A stretch of 12,305 bases of DNA, taken from contig JAKALX010000068.1 of NCBI GenBank assembly GCA_021823905.1, forward strand, positions 1 to 12,305. The letters are read 5' to 3'. Position numbers and translations under genes: made by a program. Position 1 is the stretch's first letter; each line of letters opens with the position of its first letter. This DNA is from Chloroflexota bacterium (GTDB taxonomy: Bacteria; Chloroflexota; Dehalococcoidia; Tepidiformales; Tepidiformaceae). Below, in pieces: positions 1 to 5,704 of this stretch. The notes under the pieces are model-generated. The model did not search any database. It saw nothing but the letters and a program-made list of their open reading frames with translations, and was not told the origin of the DNA.

Positions 1-1
1 C

Positions 2-30
2 TGGACCGACGAGGAGAGCGAGGAGGAGTA
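2..30 (+). CDS. Partial: acidic C-terminal end of an upstream host gene
   Basis: One frame entering the window reads WTDEESEEE and stops at TAG (28-30). A short acidic tail ending before a tRNA promoter is plausible as a chromosomal gene end. Trigger factor often has an acidic tail of this kind, but nine residues cannot identify the gene. The alternative is that this is simply intergenic sequence. Confidence 0.3.
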
Positions 31-48
31 GGCACGCGCCGTCCGCGC

Positions 49-77
49 TGGACAGGCGCCGATCGCCCGGATAGACT
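49..77 (+). promoter_or_regulatory. Probable original host promoter of tRNA-Gln, now reading into the element
   Basis: TGGACA (49-54, 5/6 to the sigma70 -35) is followed by a 17-nt spacer and TAGACT (72-77, 4/6 to the -10). It lies 11 nt before the first base of the tRNA 5' half at 89, which is the usual geometry for a tRNA promoter. Because the 3' half of the tRNA now lies 12 kb away, transcription from here would run through the truncated half into the integrase leader. Confidence 0.6.
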
Positions 78-88
78 TCTGGCCCGAC

Positions 89-126
89 TGGGGCGTCGGC
101 AAATGGATAAGCCACGGGACTTTGGA
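89..126 (+). repeat. attL: 38-bp duplicate of the tRNA-Gln 5' half
   Basis: Bases 89-126 are identical to 12187-12224 and cover the acceptor 5' strand, D arm, anticodon 5' stem and the complete 7-nt anticodon loop. Identity stops abruptly: base 127 is A where the intact tRNA has T, and base 88 is C where the right copy has T. This copy lacks the 3' half and cannot form a tRNA. It is the left junction of the element, with the strand crossover lying somewhere within the 38 bp, probably in the anticodon stem-loop. Confidence 0.9.
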
Positions 127-182
127 ACCATGTTTTAGGTCTTTCCTCGTCATGGACGCTCGCGCCAACTGAGGGAAACCCC

Positions 183-211
183 TTGACAATCCAGTAGCTT
201 GAGCGTAGCTT
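183..211 (+). promoter_or_regulatory. Candidate element-borne promoter for the integrase
   Basis: A perfect TTGACA (183-188) is followed by a 17-nt spacer and TAGCTT (206-211), which keeps the three most conserved -10 positions (T1, A2, T6). Transcription would begin near 218, leaving a leader of about 100 nt before the integrase ATG at 321. The weak -10 suggests a regulated or low-level promoter. It would act in addition to read-through from the host promoter at 49-77. Confidence 0.45.
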
Positions 212-285
212 GTCCGGGATGGTGATGGACGCTGTTTCCCGCTCGCGGTTGCACCGGGGTAGCACCGGAAAATCCGGGGACTTAA

Positions 286-297
286 CCACGGGACTTT
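286..297 (+). repeat. 12-bp internal copy of the att core
   Basis: CCACGGGACTTT at 286-297 exactly repeats bases 112-123 of attL, which are the anticodon stem and start of the loop. It lies in the integrase leader between the promoter candidate and the Shine-Dalgarno site. It could be an extra integrase-binding site, an autoregulatory operator or a relic of an older att site. Confidence 0.45.
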
Positions 298-320
298 CGG
301 GCAACCCCTCGGAGGGGACC

Positions 321-1526
321 ATGCGACGCCAACCCGAACGCATCGTGTTCACCGACGCCCGCCTGAAAGCGCTCAAACCCCGAGCAGCGCGCTACACCGT
401 GCAGGACGTTAAGACGCCCGGCTTGTCGGTGCAGGTGACGCCCAACGGGGCGAAGTCCTACTACTACACGAAGAAGGTGAAGGGGCGCTTCGAGCGGGTC
501 CGCATCGCCAGCGTCGCCGAGCTTGCCGTCGAGAAGGCCCGCACCCGTGCCGGCGTGTACATCGGCGCCGTGAGCGAGGGGCGCTCGCCGAGTGAAGAGC
601 GTCGCGCGGTCCGCGCCGAGATGACGCTGGACCAGTTGTGGAAGCTGTACGCGGAGCAGCGCGGCCCGGCCAAGCGCTCATTCAATACTGACGAGCGACG
701 GTACAAGCACCTTGCGTGCCTGGCGACCCGCAAGCTCTCCTCGATCGCCCAGGAGGACGTGAACCGGCTACTCGACTCAATCACGGCGACCTCCGGGAAG
801 GGGGCGGCGAACCGGGTGCGGGCGCTGGCGCGCATGCTGTTCAACTTCGCGCGCGGGCGGGGCGTGAAGCTGGTCAACCCCGTTATCGGCACGACGCACC
901 ACAAGGAAACCGCAAAGACCCGCTACCTCTCGCCGGAGGAACTCGGGCGTTTCCTCGCGGCGGTGGACGCCGACGGCGACGCCGACTTGCAAGACTACCT
1001 CCGCTTGCTGCTGTTCACGGGTGTGAGGCGCGGTACGCTTTGCAGGGCGCGGTGGGCGGACCTGGACGTACCCGGCAGATTGTGGCGCATCCCTGCCGAG
1101 TACATGAAGGCGGGGAGGCCGCTCGAAATCCCGCTCGCACCCGAGGCGGCGGCGATCTTCGCCGAACGGCAGCGGCTGGCGGCGCCGGATGCGGTGTGGG
1201 TGTTTCCCGGCCGCACCCCGACGGGACACCGGGCCGGTTCGCGCGTCGGCTGGCTGCGCATCCTCGCCCGTGCGGAAATCGCCGGGGTGACGGAGCACGA
1301 CCTCCGCCGGTCGTTCGCGACCTACGCGCTTGAGGCCCGCGTGCAGTGGCCGATCATCGCGGCGTTGCTCGGGCACACGAAGCCGGCCGGGGCGACGGCG
1401 ATTTACGCGCAGCCGACGATGCCGGAGCTGCGCGCGGCGGTTGAAGTGACGGTGACGCGCATCCTCACCGTGGCGATGGGCGGCGGTACGGTGATCGCAT
1501 TCCCCGGCGCCGAGGCGGCGAAATGA
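321..1526 (+). CDS. int: P4-type tyrosine integrase
   Basis: A site-specific recombinase that would insert and, with the excisionase, excise the element at tRNA-Gln. The 401-residue protein has an N-terminal DUF4102-like arm-binding domain (about 8-95), a SAM-like core-binding domain (about 100-185) and a catalytic domain. The catalytic residues are all visible: R236 in TGVRRGTL, K263 in YMKAGRP, H326 and R329 in EHDLRR, H352 in LGHT, and the nucleophile Y362 in IYAQP. I chose ATG 321 because GGAGGGG (311-317) lies just before it. An in-frame TTG at 210 would overlap the promoter -10 and lacks such a site. It ends in a 4-nt ATGA overlap with the next gene. The protein looks intact and of normal length for P4-like integrases. 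Confidence 0.95.
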   Translation: MRRQPERIVFTDARLKALKPRAARYTVQDVKTPGLSVQVTPNGAKSYYYTKKVKGRFERVRIASVAELAVEKARTRAGVYIGAVSEGRSPSEERRAVRAEMTLDQLWKLYAEQRGPAKRSFNTDERRYKHLACLATRKLSSIAQEDVNRLLDSITATSGKGAANRVRALARMLFNFARGRGVKLVNPVIGTTHHKETAKTRYLSPEELGRFLAAVDADGDADLQDYLRLLLFTGVRRGTLCRARWADLDVPGRLWRIPAEYMKAGRPLEIPLAPEAAAIFAERQRLAAPDAVWVFPGRTPTGHRAGSRVGWLRILARAEIAGVTEHDLRRSFATYALEARVQWPIIAALLGHTKPAGATAIYAQPTMPELRAAVEVTVTRILTVAMGGGTVIAFPGAEAAK

Positions 1527-2155
1527 AAAGCCCGGCCGTGCGCCGGCCCGAAGTCGTGACGGTGTTCCTCACGAGCGGGCTTGAGCCGGAGACCGAAGAC
1601 GCCCTCGCGGATGCGCTCCCCGGCGTCGAGGGTGACGCGCTGTCTCTGGTCTTCCGTGACGTGGCGGCGATTGTGCGCGCCTGGGTCGCGAACGCCAGCA
1701 ACCCAGCACCAACCGCACAGGAGACGCACCGGCGCTGGCGCGCGGTGATGACGCACGCCGCGGGTTTGACCGACGCACTCGACGCGCTCGGCGGCGCCAC
1801 GGCGTTGGCGGCGGTGGACGCAGCCCAGCCCGTGACGAGCACGTCGCCGGCGCGACCGGACGCCAACCCCTACGCCGAATGGGCCACGATGCGCGACCGG
1901 CTCCTGACTGTCGCACTGACGGCGGGATTCTTCGCTGGTAACCACGCGCGCGGCGGGCGACGGGACAACGCACCATTGCGGGCCGCCGTTGGGGCGCTCA
2001 AGCGCGTCTTCGCCAAGGCCAACGTCGAGGCGGGCCGGGCCGGGCGCCGACGGTGTGACTTCGTGCTTGGCGCGTTGGGGGCGGCGCCGCCGTCGCTGTG
2101 GAGCCCGAACCGCGACGAAGAGCGGCTCGTGCGCGACTACATCCGCCGCGACTGA
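1523..2155 (+). CDS. Uncharacterised 210-residue protein coupled to the integrase
   Basis: I do not recognise this family. It starts inside the integrase stop codon (ATGA overlap), so the two are probably co-translated. The protein is soluble, alanine- and arginine-rich and mostly helical in character. It has a possible core around 35-95 and a second segment around 120-205 that begins near NPYAEW and ends in RDEERLVRDYIRRD. There is no membrane segment, signal peptide or zinc motif. Position between integrase and excisionase would fit a recombination-directionality or regulatory role, but nothing in the sequence shows that. The gene ends the first block; the 97-bp gap that follows holds operator-like repeats. 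Confidence 0.7.
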   Translation: MKSPAVRRPEVVTVFLTSGLEPETEDALADALPGVEGDALSLVFRDVAAIVRAWVANASNPAPTAQETHRRWRAVMTHAAGLTDALDALGGATALAAVDAAQPVTSTSPARPDANPYAEWATMRDRLLTVALTAGFFAGNHARGGRRDNAPLRAAVGALKRVFAKANVEAGRAGRRRCDFVLGALGAAPPSLWSPNRDEERLVRDYIRRD

Positions 2156-2167
2156 CCCCAAGGGGCT

Positions 2168-2204
2168 GTCTTCTTCCTAACAGAAGACGTTAAGTAAATG
2201 TCTT
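2168..2204. promoter_or_regulatory. Operator-like repeats before the excisionase gene
   Basis: GTCTTCT (2168-2174) and AGAAGAC (2182-2188) form a perfect 7-bp inverted repeat with a 7-nt centre. A third half-site GTCTT follows at 2200-2204. The GTCTT/AAGAC cores begin at 2168, 2184 and 2200, exactly 16 bp apart. The segment is the most AT-rich part of the left half and contains no gene. A DNA-binding site for the HTH protein encoded just downstream, or for the integrase, is plausible. No convincing sigma70 promoter is visible here; TAGAGT (2211-2216) is the best -10 candidate. Confidence 0.4.
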
Positions 2205-2229
2205 GGGATGTAGAGTCCTCGGCCGGAAG

Positions 2230-2254
2230 ATCGCGCTCGGAGGTAGAGCGCGAT
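2230..2254 (+). promoter_or_regulatory. Hairpin enclosing the ribosome binding site and start codon of the excisionase gene
   Basis: A perfect 9-bp inverted repeat, ATCGCGCTC (2230-2238) and GAGCGCGAT (2246-2254), surrounds a 7-nt loop GGAGGTA. The Shine-Dalgarno GGAGG lies in the loop, and the first two bases of the ATG start (2253-2255) are the last two paired bases of the 3' arm. In mRNA this would hide the start codon, so translation is probably gated. As DNA it could also be an operator. Confidence 0.6.
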
Positions 2255-2462
2255 GGACAAAAACAGCACCGCCAACCGACCGCTCCGAGAACGGGAAGCG
2301 GCGGCGCGCCTCGGCCTGACCGGGAATTGCCTGGCAAAGTGGCGCTGCCGCCGCATCGGCCCGCCCTATGTCCAGTTTGGCCGGACGATCCGTTACTTAG
2401 AGAGTGACCTGGACGCTTGGCTGCGGCAGCACGTCGTTGAGCCCGAGCGGGAGGCCGTGTGA
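2253..2462 (+). CDS. AlpA/excisionase-like helix-turn-helix protein
   Basis: A small DNA-binding protein of 69 residues in the HTH_17 / AlpA-excisionase style. Residues 13-45 form the winged HTH (EREAAARLGLTGNCLAKW, then RIGPPYVQFGRTIRY), and YLESDLDAWLRQH forms the closing helix. In P4-like elements AlpA-type proteins act as excisionases and activators of int. Here the gene follows the operator-like repeats at 2168-2204, which may be its own binding sites. ATG 2253 has GGAGG at 2239-2243 but is part of a strong hairpin. The stop codon overlaps the GTG start of the next gene by 4 nt (GTGA). Confidence 0.8.
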   Translation: MDKNSTANRPLREREAAARLGLTGNCLAKWRCRRIGPPYVQFGRTIRYLESDLDAWLRQHVVEPEREAV

Positions 2463-2860
2463 GCCCGGACCCGGCTGCGCACAAAAGAGAAGAGGCGCCC
2501 GGCAAGGCGCCCCACGAGACCAACGACCGGAGCCAGCGTAGCGCCGGCGGCGTGGGATGGCAAGCAGGAGACGGTGAACTCGGTTTCGGCATGCTTTCCG
2601 ACCTGTTGCATCTGCTCCGGGCCGAGCGGCGTGACCGTAGGTTAGCGCGGATCTATAAGGCTCCTGACGTCTTTCAATCGGCAGCTGATGCCGAGCGCGC
2701 CGCCTGCCGTGACCTCGCTGAGCTCTCTCGCGAGGCGCTTTGGCTTGAGGCCGAGCGCGTGAAGGCGCGGCTCGTGGCCGAGGCGCGGGCGAGCGCCTGG
2801 CTGCTCCGCCGGCTCGCGGCTTGCCGCGCCGAGGCCGAACGGCGCCGGGCGGCACGATGA
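2459..2860 (+). CDS. Uncharacterised 133-residue, arginine-rich helical protein
   Basis: No family is recognised. A GTG start at 2459 overlaps the excisionase stop, and its own stop overlaps the ATG of the ATPase gene, so it sits between two translationally coupled genes. The first 45 residues are polar and probably disordered. Residues about 46-133 form a strongly charged helix rich in A, E and R (for example RDLAELSREALWLEAERVKA), probably a coiled coil. Its place directly before a replication ATPase would suit a loader, adaptor or regulator of that protein; this is inference from position only. Confidence 0.65.
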   Translation: MSPDPAAHKREEAPGKAPHETNDRSQRSAGGVGWQAGDGELGFGMLSDLLHLLRAERRDRRLARIYKAPDVFQSAADAERAACRDLAELSREALWLEAERVKARLVAEARASAWLLRRLAACRAEAERRRAAR

Positions 2861-4035
2861 CAACGCGCGAGCGCACCACGCCTCCGCCTGCGGAGGAATT
2901 CACGACTGCAAGCGCGCTGCAGACGGTGATCTTCCCGCCGGCTGTCGAGGTGTTCTCTGGCCTACTTGTCGCTGGGTTGACTCTCCTCGCGGGGGCTCCG
3001 AAGTTGGGCAAGTCGTGGCTCGCGCTCCTGCTGGCGCTCGCCAAAGCGACGGGCGGCGAGGCGCTCGGCGTCCGCACCACGGCCGCCGCCGCCCTATTCG
3101 TTGGGCTGGAGGACAGCCTTCGCCGCCTGCAGCGCCGGCTAACGTTGCTCTTGCCCACAGGTGAGGCGTGGCCCGAATCTCTGCATCTCGCATCCTCGGT
3201 CGCGTGGTCGTGGCGCGGGACCGAGGCTGTTGACGAGTTACGCCGATGGCACGACGCGCACCGCTCTTGCGAGCTGATCGTCCTAGACACGCTCGCGCGC
3301 CTGCGTCCCACGGTTTCCAACAAACGCGGCTCCGGGTATGACCTCGACGTTGAATTCGTTGCACCTTTCCAGGCGTTCGCGATCGAACGCGGGATCGCAT
3401 TGCTTGGCGTCGTCCACACCCGCAAACAGGACCGAAAGTACCGGGAGCTGGACGGGCTTGAGAGCGTGTCAGGGACGCTCGGCTTGCCCGGTACGGCCGA
3501 CGCTGTTCTCGTGCTGCAACGCGGGCGCCTCGCTCGGCAGGGCGAGCTGCTCGTCACCGGCCGCGACCTGCCGGAACGCAAGCTCGCGCTCTCATTCGAT
3601 CCCTCGTGCGGACTGTGGTCGTTCCTCGGCGACGCCGCGGAGGTGACCGCCAGCCAATCCCGGCAGGCCGTGCTCGAGGCCATGAGGGAGGCCGGTGAAG
3701 CAATCAGCGTGCAGAGGATCGCGGACGCCACCGGCTCGAAGCACGAGAACGTGAAGAAGCTGGTGCAGCGCCTCGTGACCGAGGGGAGGGTCCTCAGGTT
3801 CGGGCGCGGCTCCTACGCCTTGGCCTCAGACACAACATCCCCCACGTCCCCTATATCCCCAATATCCCCCACGTCCCCTATGTCCCCACAGAGAGGCGGA
3901 GAGGGATACGGGGACGTGGCGTTCCCCAAGCATGTCCCCGTGGGAAAGCACGCTACCAACAGCATTCCGAACGGTGAAGGGATATGGGGGACACGGGGGA
4001 CACAGGACCGCGTACCAGGGGAGGACGACGCATGA
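2857..4035 (+). CDS. RepA/AAA_25-type ATPase, probable replication protein
   Basis: A RecA-fold ATPase of 392 residues, of the type found as replicative helicase or helicase loader (RepA-like, AAA_25) in plasmids, phages and satellites. Visible: Walker A GAPKLGKSW (46-54), Walker B LIVLDTL with D144, a sensor-like VVHTRK (185-190) and GLPGTADAVLVLQR (209-222). A winged-helix domain follows at about 265-325, then a low-complexity tail of TSP/ISP triplets (328-344). It probably drives replication of the excised circle. ATG 2857 is chosen because it gives the 4-nt ATGA coupling seen across this operon; an upstream TTG at 2821 is less likely. The tail is encoded by the iteron-like repeats. Confidence 0.8.
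   Translation: MTTRERTTPPPAEEFTTASALQTVIFPPAVEVFSGLLVAGLTLLAGAPKLGKSWLALLLALAKATGGEALGVRTTAAAALFVGLEDSLRRLQRRLTLLLPTGEAWPESLHLASSVAWSWRGTEAVDELRRWHDAHRSCELIVLDTLARLRPTVSNKRGSGYDLDVEFVAPFQAFAIERGIALLGVVHTRKQDRKYRELDGLESVSGTLGLPGTADAVLVLQRGRLARQGELLVTGRDLPERKLALSFDPSCGLWSFLGDAAEVTASQSRQAVLEAMREAGEAISVQRIADATGSKHENVKKLVQRLVTEGRVLRFGRGSYALASDTTSPTSPISPISPTSPMSPQRGGEGYGDVAFPKHVPVGKHATNSIPNGEGIWGTRGTQDRVPGEDDA
3835..4002. repeat. Iteron-like repeat cluster, candidate replication origin
   Basis: Two tandem 27-bp units (3835-3861 and 3862-3888) match at 25 of 27 positions and share the 18-mer ATCCCCCACGTCCCCTAT. Inverted, diverged copies follow: ATACGGGGACGTGG (3906-3919) and a 14/18 match at 3984-4001. 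The cytosine strand then switches to guanine. All lie within the last 200 bases of the ATPase gene and encode its low-complexity tail, so the DNA rather than the peptide may be under selection. Satellite and phage origins often lie in or next to the rep gene. The origin call is inference. Confidence 0.5.
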
Positions 4036-4562
4036 GCGCTCGTCAGAAGACGTCGAAGCACGGGTTCGACACCCCGACCGCGGACGAACCGCGCAATACC
4101 GCTATTTGGGCGATTCAACCCGCAACCGTGCTCAACCGTGCCATTGCGGCAAACCGTCTACACCCCGAGAACCTAGGCGCCGCCGTGCTTTCCAGCCGTG
4201 ACGGGGCGCGTGACAGCGTCACGGCACGATGTTTACGCTTCGTTCATACCCTCGAAGTCGGCAGGGATGGGGAAGCGACGCACGGTGAAGGACTTGCGGC
4301 GCGCACCTTGATCCGCAGCCGAGTTGTCGCGGGACGGCAAGTCCCCCGCCTAACTCGACGGTGTACTGCGCAAGTGCGGCACGAACGGTATGTTACTGCC
4401 AACGTGCGGCGTGGGTGCAGGAACGGTGCAACCGGGGTGCAACTGACACAACGAAAGAGGGGGTGCGAATGGAGACTCGCGGACGGAGGCGGCCGGCGGT
4501 GCCCGGCCTGGTCGGCCTGGTCGGCGGTGGCGTTGAAATCCACGTCCTCGGCGGCGCTGTGA
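4032..4562 (+). CDS. Uncharacterised protein; 3' half doubtful
   Basis: ATG 4032 overlaps the ATPase stop by 4 nt, so a gene certainly seems to begin here. The first 55 or so residues (MSARQKTSKHGFDTP through LHPENLGAAVLSSRDG) look protein-like. The rest is rich in arginine, cysteine and rare-looking codons and resembles read-through of non-coding sequence. It also overlaps the well-supported next gene (4469-4744) by 94 bases, unlike the short overlaps elsewhere. The original gene may have been shorter and lost its stop by a frameshift, or the 4200-4468 stretch may be a leader of the next gene. No domain is recognised. Confidence 0.45.
   Translation: MSARQKTSKHGFDTPTADEPRNTAIWAIQPATVLNRAIAANRLHPENLGAAVLSSRDGARDSVTARCLRFVHTLEVGRDGEATHGEGLAARTLIRSRVVAGRQVPRLTRRCTAQVRHERYVTANVRRGCRNGATGVQLTQRKRGCEWRLADGGGRRCPAWSAWSAVALKSTSSAAL
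4195..4225. promoter_or_regulatory. Operator-like inverted repeats GCCGTGAC/GTCACGGC
   Basis: GCCGTGAC (4195-4202) and GTCACGGC (4218-4225) form a perfect 8-bp inverted repeat. Between them a second CGTGAC (4209-4214) pairs with the same right arm as a 15-bp palindrome, CGTGAC-AGC-GTCACG. Two direct half-sites and one inverted half-site suggest binding by a dimeric regulator, within the part of the upstream frame that looks least like coding sequence. Confidence 0.35.
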
Positions 4563-4744
4563 TTCGCGGGGAGCTGGTCAGCGTCACGGGCGACTGGCTG
4601 ACAGTTGAGAAGGCGGTCGGTGGGCGGCTGGCGTTTGTCCGCGTCGCGGCCGTGGCCAGCGTTCAAGACGAGTGCGCGCCGGGCTTGCGGACCGCCAGCC
4701 GGAAGAGCGCCGAGGACGTGCTCGGGGGCGGCGATGAGCTTTGA
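4469..4744 (+). CDS. Small protein with possible LSm/SH3-like beta-barrel
   Basis: This 91-residue protein starts at ATG 4469 behind GAGGGGG (4457-4463); the open frame reaches back to 4361 but without a better site. Residues about 12-67 alternate hydrophobic and polar in five strand-like blocks: VEIHVLGGAVIRGELVSV, then DWLTVEKAVGGRLAFVRV and AAVASVQ. This pattern (glycine, then 'x-I-x-G-x-L-x-S-V') is reminiscent of LSm or SH3-like barrels that bind RNA or proteins. I see no diagnostic motif, so this is a fold guess. The C-terminal 20 residues look disordered. It overlaps the next gene by 11 bases. Confidence 0.65.
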   Translation: METRGRRRPAVPGLVGLVGGGVEIHVLGGAVIRGELVSVTGDWLTVEKAVGGRLAFVRVAAVASVQDECAPGLRTASRKSAEDVLGGGDEL

Positions 4745-5024
4745 CCGGGGGGCCGATCACCCGCTCTGGCGCATCGCTTGTCGGCGCGGTTGGAGGCGAT
4801 CAATTAGGCGCGTTCTCGGGGCGGTCCAACTGAATCACGGGGCGGCCGAATCGCAGGCGAAGAAACCCTACTGGAGCGGCGACGGCGGCGCTCGCTTGAA
4901 GGCGGAACCGGGGCAGCACTTCGGCATCCGCAAAGAGGCGGTGCGGCAGGCGTCGGAAGTAGGACGCGAGGTGAACGAGCAGCACGAGACGCCGGCCGAG
5001 GCCGGCAGGGAGCAAACATCATGA
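4734..5024 (+). CDS. Uncharacterised 96-residue basic protein
   Basis: ATG 4734 lies 11 bases inside the preceding gene, with a G-rich stretch (4723-4728) as a weak ribosome binding site. Its stop overlaps the next ATG by 4 nt. The N-terminal third is arginine- and tryptophan-rich (WRIACRRGWRRSIRRVLGAV); the C-terminal part is polar and probably helical or disordered. No family is recognised and there is no signal peptide or zinc motif. The basic N-terminus could bind nucleic acid. The tight spacing on both sides is the main support for it being a gene. Confidence 0.55.
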   Translation: MSFDRGADHPLWRIACRRGWRRSIRRVLGAVQLNHGAAESQAKKPYWSGDGGARLKAEPGQHFGIRKEAVRQASEVGREVNEQHETPAEAGREQTS

Positions 5025-5476
5025 GTGGTCATCACAACAAAGTAGGCCGCGTCTTGCAGCGCCGTCAGTTGCAGGCGGCGAGTGGGGCGCTCGCGCGGTT
5101 CGGTGACGATCTCCGCACGTCGGCCAAGTCTGACGGCTGGTCCGTGCGACAGACGATCAACGCGCACCGCGATTCTCTCTCGCTCGCCTTGGCAGCGGTC
5201 GGACCGGTCATCGAGGAGCGTCTCGCGGCCGAAGTCGAGGCGGACCGCGAAGCCGAGGCGAACAAGGCCGAGGCGGCGCACTACAGCTCCGCTTCGCACG
5301 CTCGTATCGGTGCGGCACCGCAGGCGCGCCCCGAGGCGGCGGCGCTCGAAGGCTTCAAGTCCGAAGTGCGAGACGCGATCAACACGTCGCCGACCTCGCA
5401 GGTAGCTCGTGAGCGTGTCGCCGCGATCATCGCGACGGCTCAGGTGAAGCACATCCTTCACGGCAGCGGGAAGTGA
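5021..5476 (+). CDS. Uncharacterised 151-residue helical protein
   Basis: It starts in an ATGA overlap with the previous gene, with AGGGAG about 10 bases upstream. The sequence is almost entirely helix-forming: MSGHHNKVGRVLQRRQLQ at the start, a glutamate/alanine-rich segment around 62-90 that could be a coiled coil, and a C-terminal helix near RERVAAIIATAQVKHIL. There is no membrane segment, cysteine pair or nucleotide-binding motif. It lies in the block of unknown genes between the replication and packaging modules, where satellites often carry capsid-redirecting or helper-interfering genes. Nothing here proves such a role. Confidence 0.7.
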   Translation: MSGHHNKVGRVLQRRQLQAASGALARFGDDLRTSAKSDGWSVRQTINAHRDSLSLALAAVGPVIEERLAAEVEADREAEANKAEAAHYSSASHARIGAAPQARPEAAALEGFKSEVRDAINTSPTSQVARERVAAIIATAQVKHILHGSGK

Positions 5477-5506
5477 CGGCGCAAGCGCCAGAAAGAGGTG
5501 ATTGAG

Positions 5507-5704
5507 ATGACCGACGCGAACGATAAGTACGGCAACGTTTCGAACATTCCCAGCGGTGGCTTGAGCATCAACGAGATTGCGCAGGCCGAGGCGGCACGAG
5601 CGCAGGCCGACGCCGAGCGTGCGGCGACCCTGACGGTCGAGACTTCGCAGCGCGCGGGGTACGACCGCCAGCCCTACACGAAGTCTCACGAAGGTGGAAA
5701 ATGA
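5507..5704 (+). CDS. Uncharacterised 65-residue acidic protein
   Basis: ATG 5507 is preferred because AAGAGG (5493-5498) stands 8 nt before it. An in-frame GTG at 5498 would overlap that site. The product has a polar N-terminus (DANDKYGNVSNIPSGGLS) followed by a short alanine/glutamate helix (about 22-46) and a polar tail. It is too short to classify. Its stop overlaps the next start by 4 nt, so it is co-translated with the coiled-coil protein. A small partner or scaffold subunit is possible but unsupported. Confidence 0.6.
   Translation: MTDANDKYGNVSNIPSGGLSINEIAQAEAARAQADAERAATLTVETSQRAGYDRQPYTKSHEGGK

Larger units (their letters stand above)
127..320 (+). other. Left arm and integrase leader (no gene)
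   Basis: This stretch holds the integrase promoter candidate (183-211), a 9-bp direct repeat ATGGACGCT (152-160 and 225-233), a 13-bp palindrome CCGGA-AAA-TCCGG (265-277), GGGACTT twice (277-283 and 290-296), and a 12-bp copy of the att core (286-297). Short repeats of this kind are expected for integrase arm-type sites or integrase autoregulation. Which of them are used cannot be told from the sequence. Confidence 0.4.

Noticed and set aside
210..320. Upstream TTG start for the integrase, adding 37 residues
   Set aside because: It overlaps the -10 of the promoter candidate, has no Shine-Dalgarno, and the extension does not look like integrase; ATG 321 has GGAGGGG.
1403..2161. 252-residue - strand frame opposite 1523-2155
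   Set aside because: The + strand gene is coupled to int by ATGA; the - frame overlaps the int catalytic end and has shadow-like composition.
2397..3731. 444-residue open frame on the - strand opposite the ATPase gene
   Set aside because: It is antisense to a protein with clear Walker motifs, its composition is serine/arginine-rich as expected of a GC-rich shadow, and it has no ribosome binding site or domain.
3835..3888. CRISPR array
   Set aside because: There are only two adjoining 27-bp units without spacers, inside a coding frame, and no cas gene.
3813..4118. - strand frame with GDIGDVGD-type repeats
   Set aside because: The repeat is the complement of the iteron-like DNA; there is no ribosome binding site and the frame is antisense to the ATPase gene end.
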